Notes under the pieces: model-generated | The model's input: only the letters and a program-made list of their open reading frames with translations | Told to the model about the DNA's origin: nothing | Databases searched by the model: none | Made by a program: the position numbers and the translations under genes | Assembly: GCA_030642545.1 (NCBI GenBank) | Contig: DAOWNP010000044.1 | Location: 1-11,490 of the forward strand | DNA: 11,490 nt | Reading direction: 5' to 3' | Source: Desulfobacteraceae bacterium | GTDB lineage: Bacteria > Desulfobacterota > Desulfobacteria > Desulfobacterales > DAOWNP01 | In this document: positions 1-6,726 of the stretch, piece by piece | Position numbering within the stretch: position 1 is the stretch's first letter | How the letters are laid out: each line of letters begins with the position of its first letter

Positions 1-49
1 TAAGACAATTTGTAATAATTTTTATAAACAGATTGATTTTTAAATTTTG

Positions 50-76
50 TCAGATTATATATATCTGATTTTTTTT
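50..76 (+). terminator. Probable intrinsic terminator upstream of hisI
   Basis: TCAGAT at 50-55 pairs with ATCTGA at 63-68 around an AT-only loop, followed at once by eight T (69-76). The stem is short and holds only two G-C pairs, so it is weak by itself, but the U-tract is good. It probably ends transcription of a gene lying before the window. It lies only 40 bases before the hisI start, so a leader or attenuator role cannot be excluded. No clear sigma-70 promoter was seen between it and hisI. Confidence 0.55.
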
Positions 77-115
77 ATGTTTTGAGTATGAGAAAGGTAA
101 TTTAAGGAATAGGTT

Positions 116-493
116 ATGATAGATCTTAATTTTTCAAAATCAGATGGATTAATTCCTGCTATAGTTCAGGATTATAAAACAGGAGATGTTTTGATGCTTG
201 CATATATGAATAAAGATGCATGGCAGGCAACTCTTTTAACGGGAAAAGCAACTTATTTCAGCAGATCAAGACAAAAGCTATGGATAAAGGGTGAAACTTC
301 TAATAACATACAGATTGTAAAAGAGATATATATAGATTGTGATGATGATACCATTTTATTAAAAGTTGATCAAATAGGTGGTGCAGCATGTCATATGGGT
401 TATAGAAGTTGTTTCTTTAAAAAAATTGACGAAAATTCTATTACCGTGATTGGTAAGAAAATATTCGATCCAAAGGAAGTATATAAAAAATGA
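116..493 (+). CDS. hisI: Phosphoribosyl-AMP cyclohydrolase HisI
   Basis: This enzyme opens the purine ring of phosphoribosyl-AMP to give ProFAR, the third step of histidine synthesis, in the cytoplasm. The 125-residue protein is the stand-alone cyclohydrolase, with no fused HisE pyrophosphohydrolase domain. The family metal motif is visible: D74-C75-D76-D77-D78, where the alternating Asp residues hold Mg2+ and Cys75 with Cys92 and Cys99 (in the ACHMGYRSCF segment) holds Zn2+. The start is supported by AAGGA at 104-108, seven bases before the ATG. The stop overlaps the hisG start (ATGA), implying translational coupling. The other his genes, including hisE, are not in the window. Confidence 0.97.
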   Translation: MIDLNFSKSDGLIPAIVQDYKTGDVLMLAYMNKDAWQATLLTGKATYFSRSRQKLWIKGETSNNIQIVKEIYIDCDDDTILLKVDQIGGAACHMGYRSCFFKKIDENSITVIGKKIFDPKEVYKK

Positions 494-1365
494 GTAAAGT
501 ATTAAAATTGGGTATTCCAAAAGGTAGTTTACAGAAAGCTACTATTGATTTGTTTAAAAGAGCTGGTTGGGAAATAAATGTAAATGGAAGAAGTTATTTT
601 CCTGATATTAATGATAATACCATTGAATGTGCATTGTGCAGAGCCCAGGAAATGTCTGTTAATGTGGAAAATGGAACACTTGATGCAGGTCTTACGGGTC
701 AGGACTGGATTGCTGAAAATCTGTCTGATGTACACATTGTAACAAACCTTGTGTATTCCAAGGTAACTACAAGACCAGCAAGGTGGGTTCTTGCTGTAGG
801 CAATGATTCTCCTATAAAAAAGCTTGAAGATTTAAAAGGAAAGAAAATTTCTACAGAACTTGTAGGATATACAAAGAGATATTTTGAAAAATTAAATATA
901 GATGTAAAAGTTGAATTTTCATGGGGAGCAACAGAGGCTAAAATTGTTTCAGGGCTTGCAGATGCAATAGTTGAAATAACTGAAACAGAAAGTACTATTA
1001 AAGCTCATGGCCTAAAAGTTATTCATGAACTTATGCAAACCAATACTCAGCTTATAGCAAATCATGAGTCATATAAAGATTCTGGAAAAAAGAAAAAGAT
1101 TGATCAGATAGCTCTTCTTCTCAAGGGTGCATTAAAGGGTACAAAGCTTGTGGGATTGAAAATGAATGTTCCTGAAAATTGTATGGAAAAAATAGTTTCT
1201 CTTTTGCCAAGTTTAAATGCACCAACAGTTGCATCTCTTTATAATTCTTCATGGCTTTCTGTTGAAACAGTAGTTGCTTCAGAAACTGTCAGGGGCCTTA
1301 TACCTGAATTATTGAATAATGGTGCTCAGGGAATTATTGAATATCCTTTGAATAAAGTTGTATAA
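490..1365 (+). CDS. hisG: ATP phosphoribosyltransferase HisG, long form
   Basis: HisG condenses ATP with PRPP to make phosphoribosyl-ATP, the committed and feedback-controlled step of histidine synthesis. At 291 residues this is the long form: a catalytic part (about 1-205) with LGIPKGSL near the N-terminus, DAGLTGQDW at 65-73 and the PRPP-loop region ADAIVEITETESTI at 157-170. A C-terminal ACT/PII-like regulatory domain (about 206-291) follows. Long forms bind histidine themselves and do not need HisZ. In the PRPP loop the usual ETGS/T pattern reads E165-T-E167-S-T, so the expected Gly is Glu. The ATG overlaps the hisI stop; the AGGA at 474-477 lies 12 bases upstream, rather far, which fits coupled re-initiation. 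Confidence 0.97.
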   Translation: MSKVLKLGIPKGSLQKATIDLFKRAGWEINVNGRSYFPDINDNTIECALCRAQEMSVNVENGTLDAGLTGQDWIAENLSDVHIVTNLVYSKVTTRPARWVLAVGNDSPIKKLEDLKGKKISTELVGYTKRYFEKLNIDVKVEFSWGATEAKIVSGLADAIVEITETESTIKAHGLKVIHELMQTNTQLIANHESYKDSGKKKKIDQIALLLKGALKGTKLVGLKMNVPENCMEKIVSLLPSLNAPTVASLYNSSWLSVETVVASETVRGLIPELLNNGAQGIIEYPLNKVV

Positions 1366-1368
1366 AAA

Positions 1369-1983
1369 ATGAAAGTTATTTCTTCAGAATTTATAAAAAG
1401 TGCAGCAAATGCTTCACATTATCCTGATCACAATTATCCTGAAATTGCTTTTGCTGGCAGATCAAATGTTGGTAAATCATCGTTAATTAATACGCTTATA
1501 AACAGAAAGCGTCTTGTAAAAACAAGTTCAACTCCGGGACGTACCCAGCTTATCAATTTTTTTTTAATAAATAAATTGTTTTCTTTTGTTGATCTGCCAG
1601 GATATGGATATGCTAAGGTACCATTGTCTGTTAAAAAACAATGGGGACCTATGATAGAAAAATATCTATCTAACAGAAATATTTTGCATGGGGTAGTATT
1701 AATTGTTGATATCAGGCGAACACCAGGAGAAAGCGAAATAAATTTTATTGACTGGTTAAACAACTATAGTATTAATACAATATTGGTAGTTACCAAATCA
1801 GATAAATTATCTAAAACAAAAAGAGCTGCACAGATTATAAAAATAGGAAGTGCTCTAAATATAAATCCAGATGCCCTTATCTGTTTCTCTATAAAATCAA
1901 AAATGGGGAGAGATATACTTTGGAAAGCAATTGACAGGCTGTTACAAAACACTAATTTATCCAATTTCTGCGTTAGAAAATAA
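1369..1983 (+). CDS. engB: Ribosome-biogenesis GTPase EngB (YsxC/YihA)
   Basis: This is a cytoplasmic TrmE-Era-EngA-EngB-Septin family GTPase needed for late 50S subunit assembly. The 204 residues match the family length. G motifs appear in order: G1 GRSNVGKS 30-37, G2 region TPGRTQ 55-60, G3 DLPGYGYA 75-82, G4 TKSDK 142-146 and G5-like SIKSKMG 174-180. The N-terminus (MKVISSEFIKSA, then a YP-containing stretch) is a typical EngB start. It begins three bases after the hisG stop and has no obvious Shine-Dalgarno, so it is probably translated by coupling. A perfect TTGACA at 1931-1936 inside its 3' end may be the -35 of a promoter for the RNA-like region downstream. Confidence 0.97.
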   Translation: MKVISSEFIKSAANASHYPDHNYPEIAFAGRSNVGKSSLINTLINRKRLVKTSSTPGRTQLINFFLINKLFSFVDLPGYGYAKVPLSVKKQWGPMIEKYLSNRNILHGVVLIVDIRRTPGESEINFIDWLNNYSINTILVVTKSDKLSKTKRAAQIIKIGSALNINPDALICFSIKSKMGRDILWKAIDRLLQNTNLSNFCVRK

Positions 1984-2092
1984 ATTTGATCCTCGGAATA
2001 CAACTAAGTATGCCTGTGGTCAAATCTATTTTCTGCCTTGAACGAGGAAGAAATTTTCCATTCTGCAGGCAACCTGTCGAAGATATAATATT
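1984..2092 (+). ncRNA. Candidate structured RNA between engB and era (6S-like layout)
   Basis: Three nested helices can be drawn by eye. The outer one is 1989-1996 with 2077-2084 (seven of eight pairs, counting one G-U). The middle one is TGCCTG 2011-2016 with CAGGCA 2066-2071, perfect. The inner one is 2030-2039 with 2044-2053, one mismatch, closed by a GAAC tetraloop. An asymmetric bubble of about 14 and 5 bases separates the outer and middle helices, giving a rod-with-bubble shape that recalls 6S RNA (ssrS). The region is more GC-rich than other gaps here and has no sensible ORF. A TTGACA at 1931-1936 with a poor -10 (TAATTT, 16 bases on) could drive it. About 110 bases is short for 6S, so the family name is a guess; boundaries are approximate. 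It might instead be a leader element of era. Confidence 0.35.
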
Positions 2093-2113
2093 AGATAAGA
2101 TTTAAACCTTTTT

Positions 2114-2131
2114 AAAAGAGTGGTATCTTTT
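2114..2131 (+). terminator. Weak hairpin, possible end of the RNA candidate
   Basis: AAAAGA and TCTTTT around a GTGGTA loop form a short A/T-rich hairpin running into a few more T. It could end the proposed upstream RNA, but it has few G-C pairs and only a short T-run, so it is weak. Confidence 0.2.
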
Positions 2132-2154
2132 TATGGAAAATAGTATAATAAAAT

Positions 2155-3045
2155 ATGGAACAAAATGATTTTAAATCTGGCTATATAGCCATAGCAGGTC
2201 CTCCAAATGCAGGTAAATCTACACTGTTAAATTTTATTTTAGGAGAAAAAATCTCCATAACTTCAAAAAAACCCCAAACAACAAGAAACAGAATTTTAGG
2301 TATTCTTCATAAAAAAACCTTTCAATTTATATTTGTTGATACGCCAGGGGTACATTGTACAAAAAAAGAGTTTAATACAAGACTGGTTGATGAGGCTATG
2401 TCTGTTATAGGGGATGCAGATATAATTCTTTTTATTATTGATATAAAAAAAAGAGATCTATCTTCTGAACAATTAATAATAAAACAGTTAAAGAATAACA
2501 AAAGGCCTGTTATTCTTGGTTTAAACAAAATTGATCTTGTAAAAAAGCAGGATATTCTTCCTGTAATCAGTGAAATGTCAGAAAAATTTAATTTTGACAC
2601 AATAATACCCGTATCTGCCAAAACAGGTATAGGAGTCAGTGATCTTGTTATTGCTATGGAATCTATTTTACCCAAAGGCCCCCCTTTTTTTCCAAAAGAA
2701 AGTATAACCGATGTTTCAGAAAGATTTATAGTAGCTGAAATAATTCGTGAGAAAGTGTTTCGCTTAACTGGCCAGGAAATTCCTTATTCTACTGCGGTAA
2801 CTATTGATTCTTTTAATAGGAAAAACAAAGATCTTGTAGTTATTTTTGCCAATATTTATATTGAACGTAATTCTCAAAAGGGAATAATAATTGGTAATAA
2901 AGGCGAAAAATTAAAAAATATTGGACAGGAAGCAAGGAAAGATATTGAAGTAATGCTTAGTACTAAGGTATATTTAAAACTTTTTGTTCGGGTACAGAAA
3001 AACTGGAGTTCAGACACAAAAGCCATGAAACGGTTTGGATACTGA
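2155..3045 (+). CDS. era: GTPase Era
   Basis: Era binds the 3' end of 16S rRNA and checks 30S subunit maturation. The 296-residue length is normal. The N-terminal G domain shows G1 GPPNAGKS 15-22, G2 region KPQTTR 39-44, G3 DTPG 62-65, G4 NKID 124-127 and G5 SAK 154-156. The C-terminal KH domain (about 198-285) carries the RNA-binding GxxG loop as GNKG 247-250. G1 has Pro-Ala in place of the more common Arg/Val (GRPNVGKS), with the P-loop Lys-Ser intact. No Shine-Dalgarno precedes the ATG; a TATAAT lies at 2144-2149, too close to the start to serve as a -10 for a usual leadered message. The stop overlaps the next gene (TGATG). Confidence 0.97.
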   Translation: MEQNDFKSGYIAIAGPPNAGKSTLLNFILGEKISITSKKPQTTRNRILGILHKKTFQFIFVDTPGVHCTKKEFNTRLVDEAMSVIGDADIILFIIDIKKRDLSSEQLIIKQLKNNKRPVILGLNKIDLVKKQDILPVISEMSEKFNFDTIIPVSAKTGIGVSDLVIAMESILPKGPPFFPKESITDVSERFIVAEIIREKVFRLTGQEIPYSTAVTIDSFNRKNKDLVVIFANIYIERNSQKGIIIGNKGEKLKNIGQEARKDIEVMLSTKVYLKLFVRVQKNWSSDTKAMKRFGY

Positions 3046-3899
3046 TGATTTTATCATTTCATCCCTGTGTTAATGGTAATAAAAATATTATTTTTGCTGG
3101 CAGATCATTAAAAGACAGTGATATTAATGCCATGAAGCAGGCATATGCTGTAATTCTTCCTCAGGGGTGCAAAAGAGAACTTTATAAGGCTGCAAAAGCA
3201 TATTGTAATAATATTTTCCCAAATTATAACGCTATGTTTTGTTATCAGGGAAAGATAGGACAGAGCAGACTTTTTAAAAAAAAAAGTATTCTTTATCCTG
3301 AAACTTATACTTTTTCTAAAACAGATGAATTTGCAGATTTTCATAAAAAAAATTCTTTTAGATTACCATTAAATTTTCCTTTTGTTTTTAAGTTTAACTG
3401 GGGAGGAGAAGGCGAAAATGTTTTTAAAATAAATTCTACAGGTGATTTAGAAAAAATAATAAAAAAAGCAGTTCTTTATGAAACCACAGGTCAGTATGGA
3501 TTTTTAATACAAAAGTTTATAAACAGCGAAAACAGAGTTTTAAGGGTTGTTGTAATAGGCAATAGTTTTTATTCATACTGGCGGTTAGGAAAAGATAATC
3601 AATTTATCTCAAATTTTGCAACAGGTGCTATAATAGATAAAAAAAGTGATAAGATGCTTATGCAAAAAGCGTGTTCCTCTGCAAAATTATTTTGTGAAAA
3701 AACACGGATTAATCTTGCAGGTTTTGATTTTCTTTTTTCAAAAGATACAGTAGCAGAAACTCTGCCTTATATAATAGAAATAAATTATTTTTTTGGGAGA
3801 AAAGGGCTTGGAGGATCGACCGCTTATTATCAACTGTTAAATGCTGAAACTAACCGGTGGATAGAGGGGCTGGAGATAAACAAAAATATCCATATTTAA
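3045..3899 (+). CDS. RimK/glutathione-synthase-like ATP-grasp protein, function unknown
   Basis: The 284 residues carry ATP-grasp features. These are an ATP-contacting strand and Gly loop FVFKFNWGGEG (Lys116, Gly120-Gly123), a FLIQKFI strand (153-159) with RVLRVVVIG (164-172), a NFATGA segment 190-195, and metal-site candidates GFDF (Asp228) and IIEIN (Glu245, Asn247) near the C-terminus. Such enzymes join a carboxylate to an amine or thiol through an acyl-phosphate. The substrate cannot be read from sequence. The N-terminal 100 residues look like a divergent pre-grasp domain with several Cys. The start ATG shares one base with the era stop (TGATG), so translation is probably coupled to Era. 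An A10 run at 3276-3285 lies in frame. It could be a peptide ligase or a protein-modifying enzyme; I do not name it further. Confidence 0.85.
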   Translation: MILSFHPCVNGNKNIIFAGRSLKDSDINAMKQAYAVILPQGCKRELYKAAKAYCNNIFPNYNAMFCYQGKIGQSRLFKKKSILYPETYTFSKTDEFADFHKKNSFRLPLNFPFVFKFNWGGEGENVFKINSTGDLEKIIKKAVLYETTGQYGFLIQKFINSENRVLRVVVIGNSFYSYWRLGKDNQFISNFATGAIIDKKSDKMLMQKACSSAKLFCEKTRINLAGFDFLFSKDTVAETLPYIIEINYFFGRKGLGGSTAYYQLLNAETNRWIEGLEINKNIHI

Positions 3900-3937
3900 T
3901 TAAAAATTTAAAACTGTGTTGTAAAAAAAAGAGGATT

Positions 3938-4246
3938 ATGCAGCCATTTGCATTTGATTTAACAAATGAAGATATAAAAAGAGAAAAGAATAAGGCAAGG
4001 GAACTTAGAAAAACTCAGTGGTGGAAAAGACGTTGCGCTAAAGGTATATGTTTTTACTGCCAAAAAAAAGTTTTTTCAAAAGAACTTACTATGGATCATG
4101 TTGTTCCTGTTTCAAGAGGAGGAAAAAGCACAAAAGGAAATGTAGTCTGTTCATGCAAAGAGTGCAATAATATAAAAAAACAGATGTTACCTGTGGAATG
4201 GGCGTTGTATTTGGACAGTAAAAAAAACAGTTCCTTTGACAAGTGA
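3938..4246 (+). CDS. Small HNH endonuclease family protein
   Basis: This is a compact 102-residue protein with a zinc-finger HNH fold. A first CxxC (C38-F-Y-C41) is followed by the catalytic D53-H54, then N68 (GNVV), and a second CxxC (C73-K-E-C76) followed by N77-N78. The N-terminus is highly charged and helical (about 10-32, ending QWWKRR), suitable for DNA or RNA binding. I chose ATG 3938 over an in-frame ATG at 3857. The later start follows GAGGA directly and begins with a family-like MQPFAFDLT, while the longer form would overlap the ATP-grasp gene and add a Lys-rich tail. Spacing from GAGGA to ATG is short (2 bases). Lone HNH proteins of this size occur in many genomes outside restriction systems; its target is unknown. 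Confidence 0.85.
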   Translation: MQPFAFDLTNEDIKREKNKARELRKTQWWKRRCAKGICFYCQKKVFSKELTMDHVVPVSRGGKSTKGNVVCSCKECNNIKKQMLPVEWALYLDSKKNSSFDK

Positions 4247-4286
4247 GAAGTATTTAATTATATTAACGATGTTTTTTAATCAAGGA

Positions 4287-4311
4287 TATAAAACCCTTAT
4301 GGGGTTTTATA
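4287..4311 (+). terminator. Inverted repeat after the HNH gene, possible terminator
   Basis: A perfect 10-bp stem (4287-4296 with 4302-4311, loop TTATG) lies 40 bases after the HNH stop and includes three G-C pairs. Neither strand shows a clean T-tract beyond the stem, so termination is only inferred from its position between convergent genes. Confidence 0.4.
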
Positions 4312-4427
4312 AAAATATTCAGAATTTATACAGAAGAAGAAAAAGAATTTTAATTTCACAGTAATTGAGATATAAATGCTATAAAATTATCTGTTTTTCA
4401 ATTCAATTATATAGATTGTCACATAAT

Positions 4428-4505
4428 AAATTTCACAAGGTTAGAAAGAGGAGATAATACTAATCGTATATCTGCGACTCTTATAGATAAAACACAGTGA
4501 AATTT
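4428..4505. repeat. Inverted repeat in the gap between convergent genes
   Basis: AAATTTCAC at 4428-4436 is the exact reverse complement of GTGAAATTT at 4497-4505, with partial matches extending outward. A third AATTTCAC copy lies at 4352-4359. The whole gap 4247-4524 is AT-rich and has no supported gene; a purine-rich AAGAGGAG near 4446 is not followed by a start codon. No function is assigned. Confidence 0.45.
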
Positions 4506-4524
4506 TATTTATAGGCGCAAATCT

Positions 4525-5238
4525 CTATAGATGGTTTTGACAGATTCTATGTACAGTTTGAGCATGCCATCTGCCTCTGCCTGAAAAAGTTGACATGTCA
4601 TGATCTTCTAAATAAGATGCAATTTCACCATATGTAGCATCAGATTCCCTCATTTTTGTGATTATGGCAATTATTTTATTTCGGTTTATTTTTTTTGATT
4701 CAAAATCAAAATGGTGTTGCGGTGTTATTATTTCTGCATCGCTTTTATCATTTTCTGCCTGAATCTCTTCTTTTTCTACAGTTGCATCTGTTGTTGCATC
4801 TGTTGTTGCATCTGTTGTTGCATCTGTTGCTGCATCTGTTGCTGCCAGTTCTTCTTCCTGCATATTTTGAGTTGTATCATCTGTTGTTTTTTCGCTGAAT
4901 TTATAATCTATTAACTCAACAATGGCTTCAAGAGCTTTTGCTTTTCTTATTTCTGTTTCTACTCTTTGTTCAGAAATCTCCATAAGAGCTTTTTGATTGT
5001 CTGTGATGTCTTCTAAAGATATTTTAAGAACAGCAACTATTTTTTCTAAAAGAGGATAGATTGAATCGGATTGATATTTTTTTTTTTTATAAGAATCTCT
5101 TCTTTCATTACCGGCTCTTCTCTCCAAAGAATCATTGTAATTAGTATTGTTATTGTTTGTATTGATGGGTCGCCTGTTTCGCATATAATGCTGTTTATCC
5201 ATATTTCCTGTACGAAGATTGTGTAAAAAATCGCTCAT
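4525..5238 (-). CDS. Low-complexity coiled-coil protein with TDAT repeats and C-terminal recombinase-like HTH
   Basis: The 237-residue protein has four parts. Residues 1-60 are polar and basic, with an Asn run (28-31) and Arg-rich ERRAGNERR. A helical, probably coiled-coil segment spans about 60-112. An acidic linker (115-170) contains four TDAT units at 134-153 or so. The conserved-looking C-terminus (about 185-237) has TYGEIASYLEDHDM followed by GRGRWHAQTVHRI, much like the winged-helix stretch found after the catalytic domain of large serine recombinases. There is no serine recombinase catalytic domain, so it is not itself a recombinase. AAGGA lies seven bases before the ATG. The coding strand has an A12 run (5077-5088) and 12-bp tandem repeats. 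Function unknown; a DNA-associated role is inferred. Confidence 0.75.
   Translation of the reverse strand: MSDFLHNLRTGNMDKQHYMRNRRPINTNNNNTNYNDSLERRAGNERRDSYKKKKYQSDSIYPLLEKIVAVLKISLEDITDNQKALMEISEQRVETEIRKAKALEAIVELIDYKFSEKTTDDTTQNMQEEELAATDAATDATTDATTDATTDATVEKEEIQAENDKSDAEIITPQHHFDFESKKINRNKIIAIITKMRESDATYGEIASYLEDHDMSTFSGRGRWHAQTVHRICQNHL
4781..4840. repeat. 12-bp tandem repeat inside the minus-strand HTH gene
   Basis: Five consecutive units of GTTGCATCTGTT (plus strand): four identical at 4781-4828 and one with a T-to-C change at 4829-4840, followed by a decayed partial unit. On the coding strand they give repeated Thr-Asp-Ala-Thr. The unit length is a multiple of three, so copy-number changes keep the frame. 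Confidence 0.95.
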
Positions 5239-5511
5239 TTTTATATCCTTTGTGAATAGTTGTTGATAAATTATCTCTATAATTACATGTTTTTTAATTT
5301 AACAGTATAGGATCTTCCCTTTTATTGTTAATAATATAACCATGTTAAAAAGAGTCCACCCAAAGGGTGCTAAAGTTCTCTGAATTTAAAAAATAACTTT
5401 TATCAAAAAGGAAGTATTCTGTCAAATTATTATTGCTCTATAGCGTTGATATAAAACGATGTTTTTACAATTAACCAGAGATAGCCACTTGCTTGACAAG
5501 GGTTTTATAAC
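5239..5511. other. AT-rich intergenic region, no gene seen
   Basis: This stretch lies downstream of the oadB terminator and upstream of the minus-strand HTH-protein gene, so it should hold that gene's promoter, but no convincing -35/-10 pair was found. It has a small hairpin CACCC-AAA-GGGTG (5357-5369), flanked by AGAG (5351-5354) and CTCT (5378-5381), and two loose DnaA-box-like nonamers at 5251-5269. A 13-codon ORF from 5342 lacks a ribosome site. Confidence 0.5.
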
Positions 5512-5569
5512 TTTAAAAAAGAAAAATCCCTTTTGCGTTTTTTCGCAAAAGGGATTTTTCTTTTTTAAA
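5512..5569 (-). terminator. Strong hairpin terminator after oadB
   Basis: A 26-bp perfect inverted repeat (5512-5537 with 5544-5569) encloses a T6 loop. The core is AAAAATCCCTTTTGCG and its complement. Both arms end in A/T runs, so either strand gives a stem closed by U residues. It lies 22 bases beyond the oadB stop and is the evident terminator of the oadG-oadB transcript; it could also act on plus-strand transcription. Confidence 0.9.
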
Positions 5570-5591
5570 CAGGTTGTTAAATTTACTTTTT

Positions 5592-6719
5592 TTATTTAAT
5601 AAAACTCCATAAAATACCAGCTCCTATGGCAGAACCTATAACGCCTGAAACATTAGGTGCCATTGCGTGCATAAGGAGAAAATTGGTTGGGTCTTCTTTT
5701 TGACCTACAATCTGGACAACTCTTGCTGAATCAGGAACAGCAGACACACCGGCTGCACCAAGAAGAGGATTTATTTTATTTTTCAAAAAGAGATTCATTA
5801 TTTTGGCAAATATAAGGCCGCTTGCTGTGGCAATTCCAAATGATACTGCACCAAGAACAAAAATCAAAATTGAATCATAGTTTAAAAAAACATCTGCCTG
5901 AGTACTGGCACCTACTGTAAGTCCTAAAAGAATTGTTACTGTATCAATTATTGAATTTCTCGCAGCTACTGCAAGCCGCTCGGTTACAACCGCCTCTTTA
6001 AGCAGATTACCGAGAAAAAGCATACCAAGAAGAGGCAGGGCAGCCGGAGCCAAAAAACAACATAATAAAAAAGCTATTATAGGGAAGATTATTTTCTCTT
6101 TTTTAGAAACAATCCTTGGCTCTTCCATTCTTATTAATCTTTCTTTTCGTGAGGTTAAAAGCTTCATTATTGGAGGCTGTATAACAGGAACAAGAGCCAT
6201 ATAGGAATATGCAGCTACAGCTATGGGACCTATGAGGTGAGGGGCTAATTTAGCCGTTAGAAAAATAGCAGTCGGACCATCCGCACCTCCTATTATACCA
6301 ATGGCCGCTGCTTCATTAGATAAAAACCCCAGAGCAAGAGCTCCTAAAAAAGTTATAAAAATACCCATTTGTGCTGCAGCTCCAAGAAGCATGAGTACTG
6401 GTCTTGCAAGCATTGTTGAAAAATCTGTCATTGCTCCAATACCCATAAAAATAAGTGGGGGGTATATTCCTAATATAACACCTTGGTACAGATAGTGTAA
6501 AACACTATTGTCTTCATAAATACTAAGACCTAATCCCCTGAATACAGGAACATTCCCCATAAGTATTCCAAAACCTATGGGTACAAGTAATAGAGGTTCA
6601 TAGTCTTTAGCTATTCCGAGATAGATAAAAACCATGCCTGCTATAATCATTATTATATTGCGATAATCAGCTAAATAATAACCGGTATTATGGAAAAAAT
6701 CCATTAAAAGAACATCCAT
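5592..6719 (-). CDS. oadB: Na+-translocating decarboxylase beta subunit
   Basis: This is the membrane-embedded subunit that couples carboxybiotin decarboxylation to Na+ export in oxaloacetate, glutaconyl-CoA or methylmalonyl-CoA decarboxylases. The 375 residues are very hydrophobic, with about ten predicted helices. The family signatures GGADGPTAIF (144-153) and NPLLGAAGVSAVP (317-329) are present. From memory, Klebsiella OadB uses D203, Y229, N373, G377, S382 and R389. A constant offset of 56 puts these at D147, Y173, N317, G321, S326 and R333, all conserved here, so the pump looks functional. The Shine-Dalgarno AAGGAG overlaps the last codons and stop of oadG, 7 bases upstream, so the two are coupled. 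Which decarboxylase it serves cannot be told; no alpha subunit is in the window. Confidence 0.95.
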   Translation of the reverse strand: MDVLLMDFFHNTGYYLADYRNIIMIIAGMVFIYLGIAKDYEPLLLVPIGFGILMGNVPVFRGLGLSIYEDNSVLHYLYQGVILGIYPPLIFMGIGAMTDFSTMLARPVLMLLGAAAQMGIFITFLGALALGFLSNEAAAIGIIGGADGPTAIFLTAKLAPHLIGPIAVAAYSYMALVPVIQPPIMKLLTSRKERLIRMEEPRIVSKKEKIIFPIIAFLLCCFLAPAALPLLGMLFLGNLLKEAVVTERLAVAARNSIIDTVTILLGLTVGASTQADVFLNYDSILIFVLGAVSFGIATASGLIFAKIMNLFLKNKINPLLGAAGVSAVPDSARVVQIVGQKEDPTNFLLMHAMAPNVSGVIGSAIGAGILWSFIK

Positions 6720-6726
6720 CAGATTC

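Noticed and set aside
2133..2168. An 11-codon frame overlapping the era start, as a possible leader peptide
   Set aside because: It has no clear ribosome site and no distinctive content, and short frames are frequent in DNA this AT-rich.
3857..3937. N-terminal extension of the HNH protein from ATG 3857
   Set aside because: It overlaps the preceding gene by 43 bases, has no ribosome site, and adds a Lys-rich tail not fitting the domain; GAGGA supports ATG 3938.
4441..4500. Possible small gene after AAGAGGAG
   Set aside because: No ATG, GTG or TTG follows at a usable distance, and the frame closes within about 15 codons.
4781..4840. Tandem repeats as a CRISPR array
   Set aside because: Units are 12 bases with no spacers and lie inside a coding frame; this is a minisatellite.
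5251..5269. Two DnaA-box-like nonamers (TGTGAATAG and TGTTGATAA on the plus strand)
   Set aside because: Each has a mismatch to TTATNCACA or TTATCCACA, only two occur, and no origin gene context is present.
5493..5511. TTGACA at 5493 as a promoter -35
   Set aside because: No -10 lies at 15-19 bases; the TATAAC is only seven bases away, and the oadB terminator follows directly.
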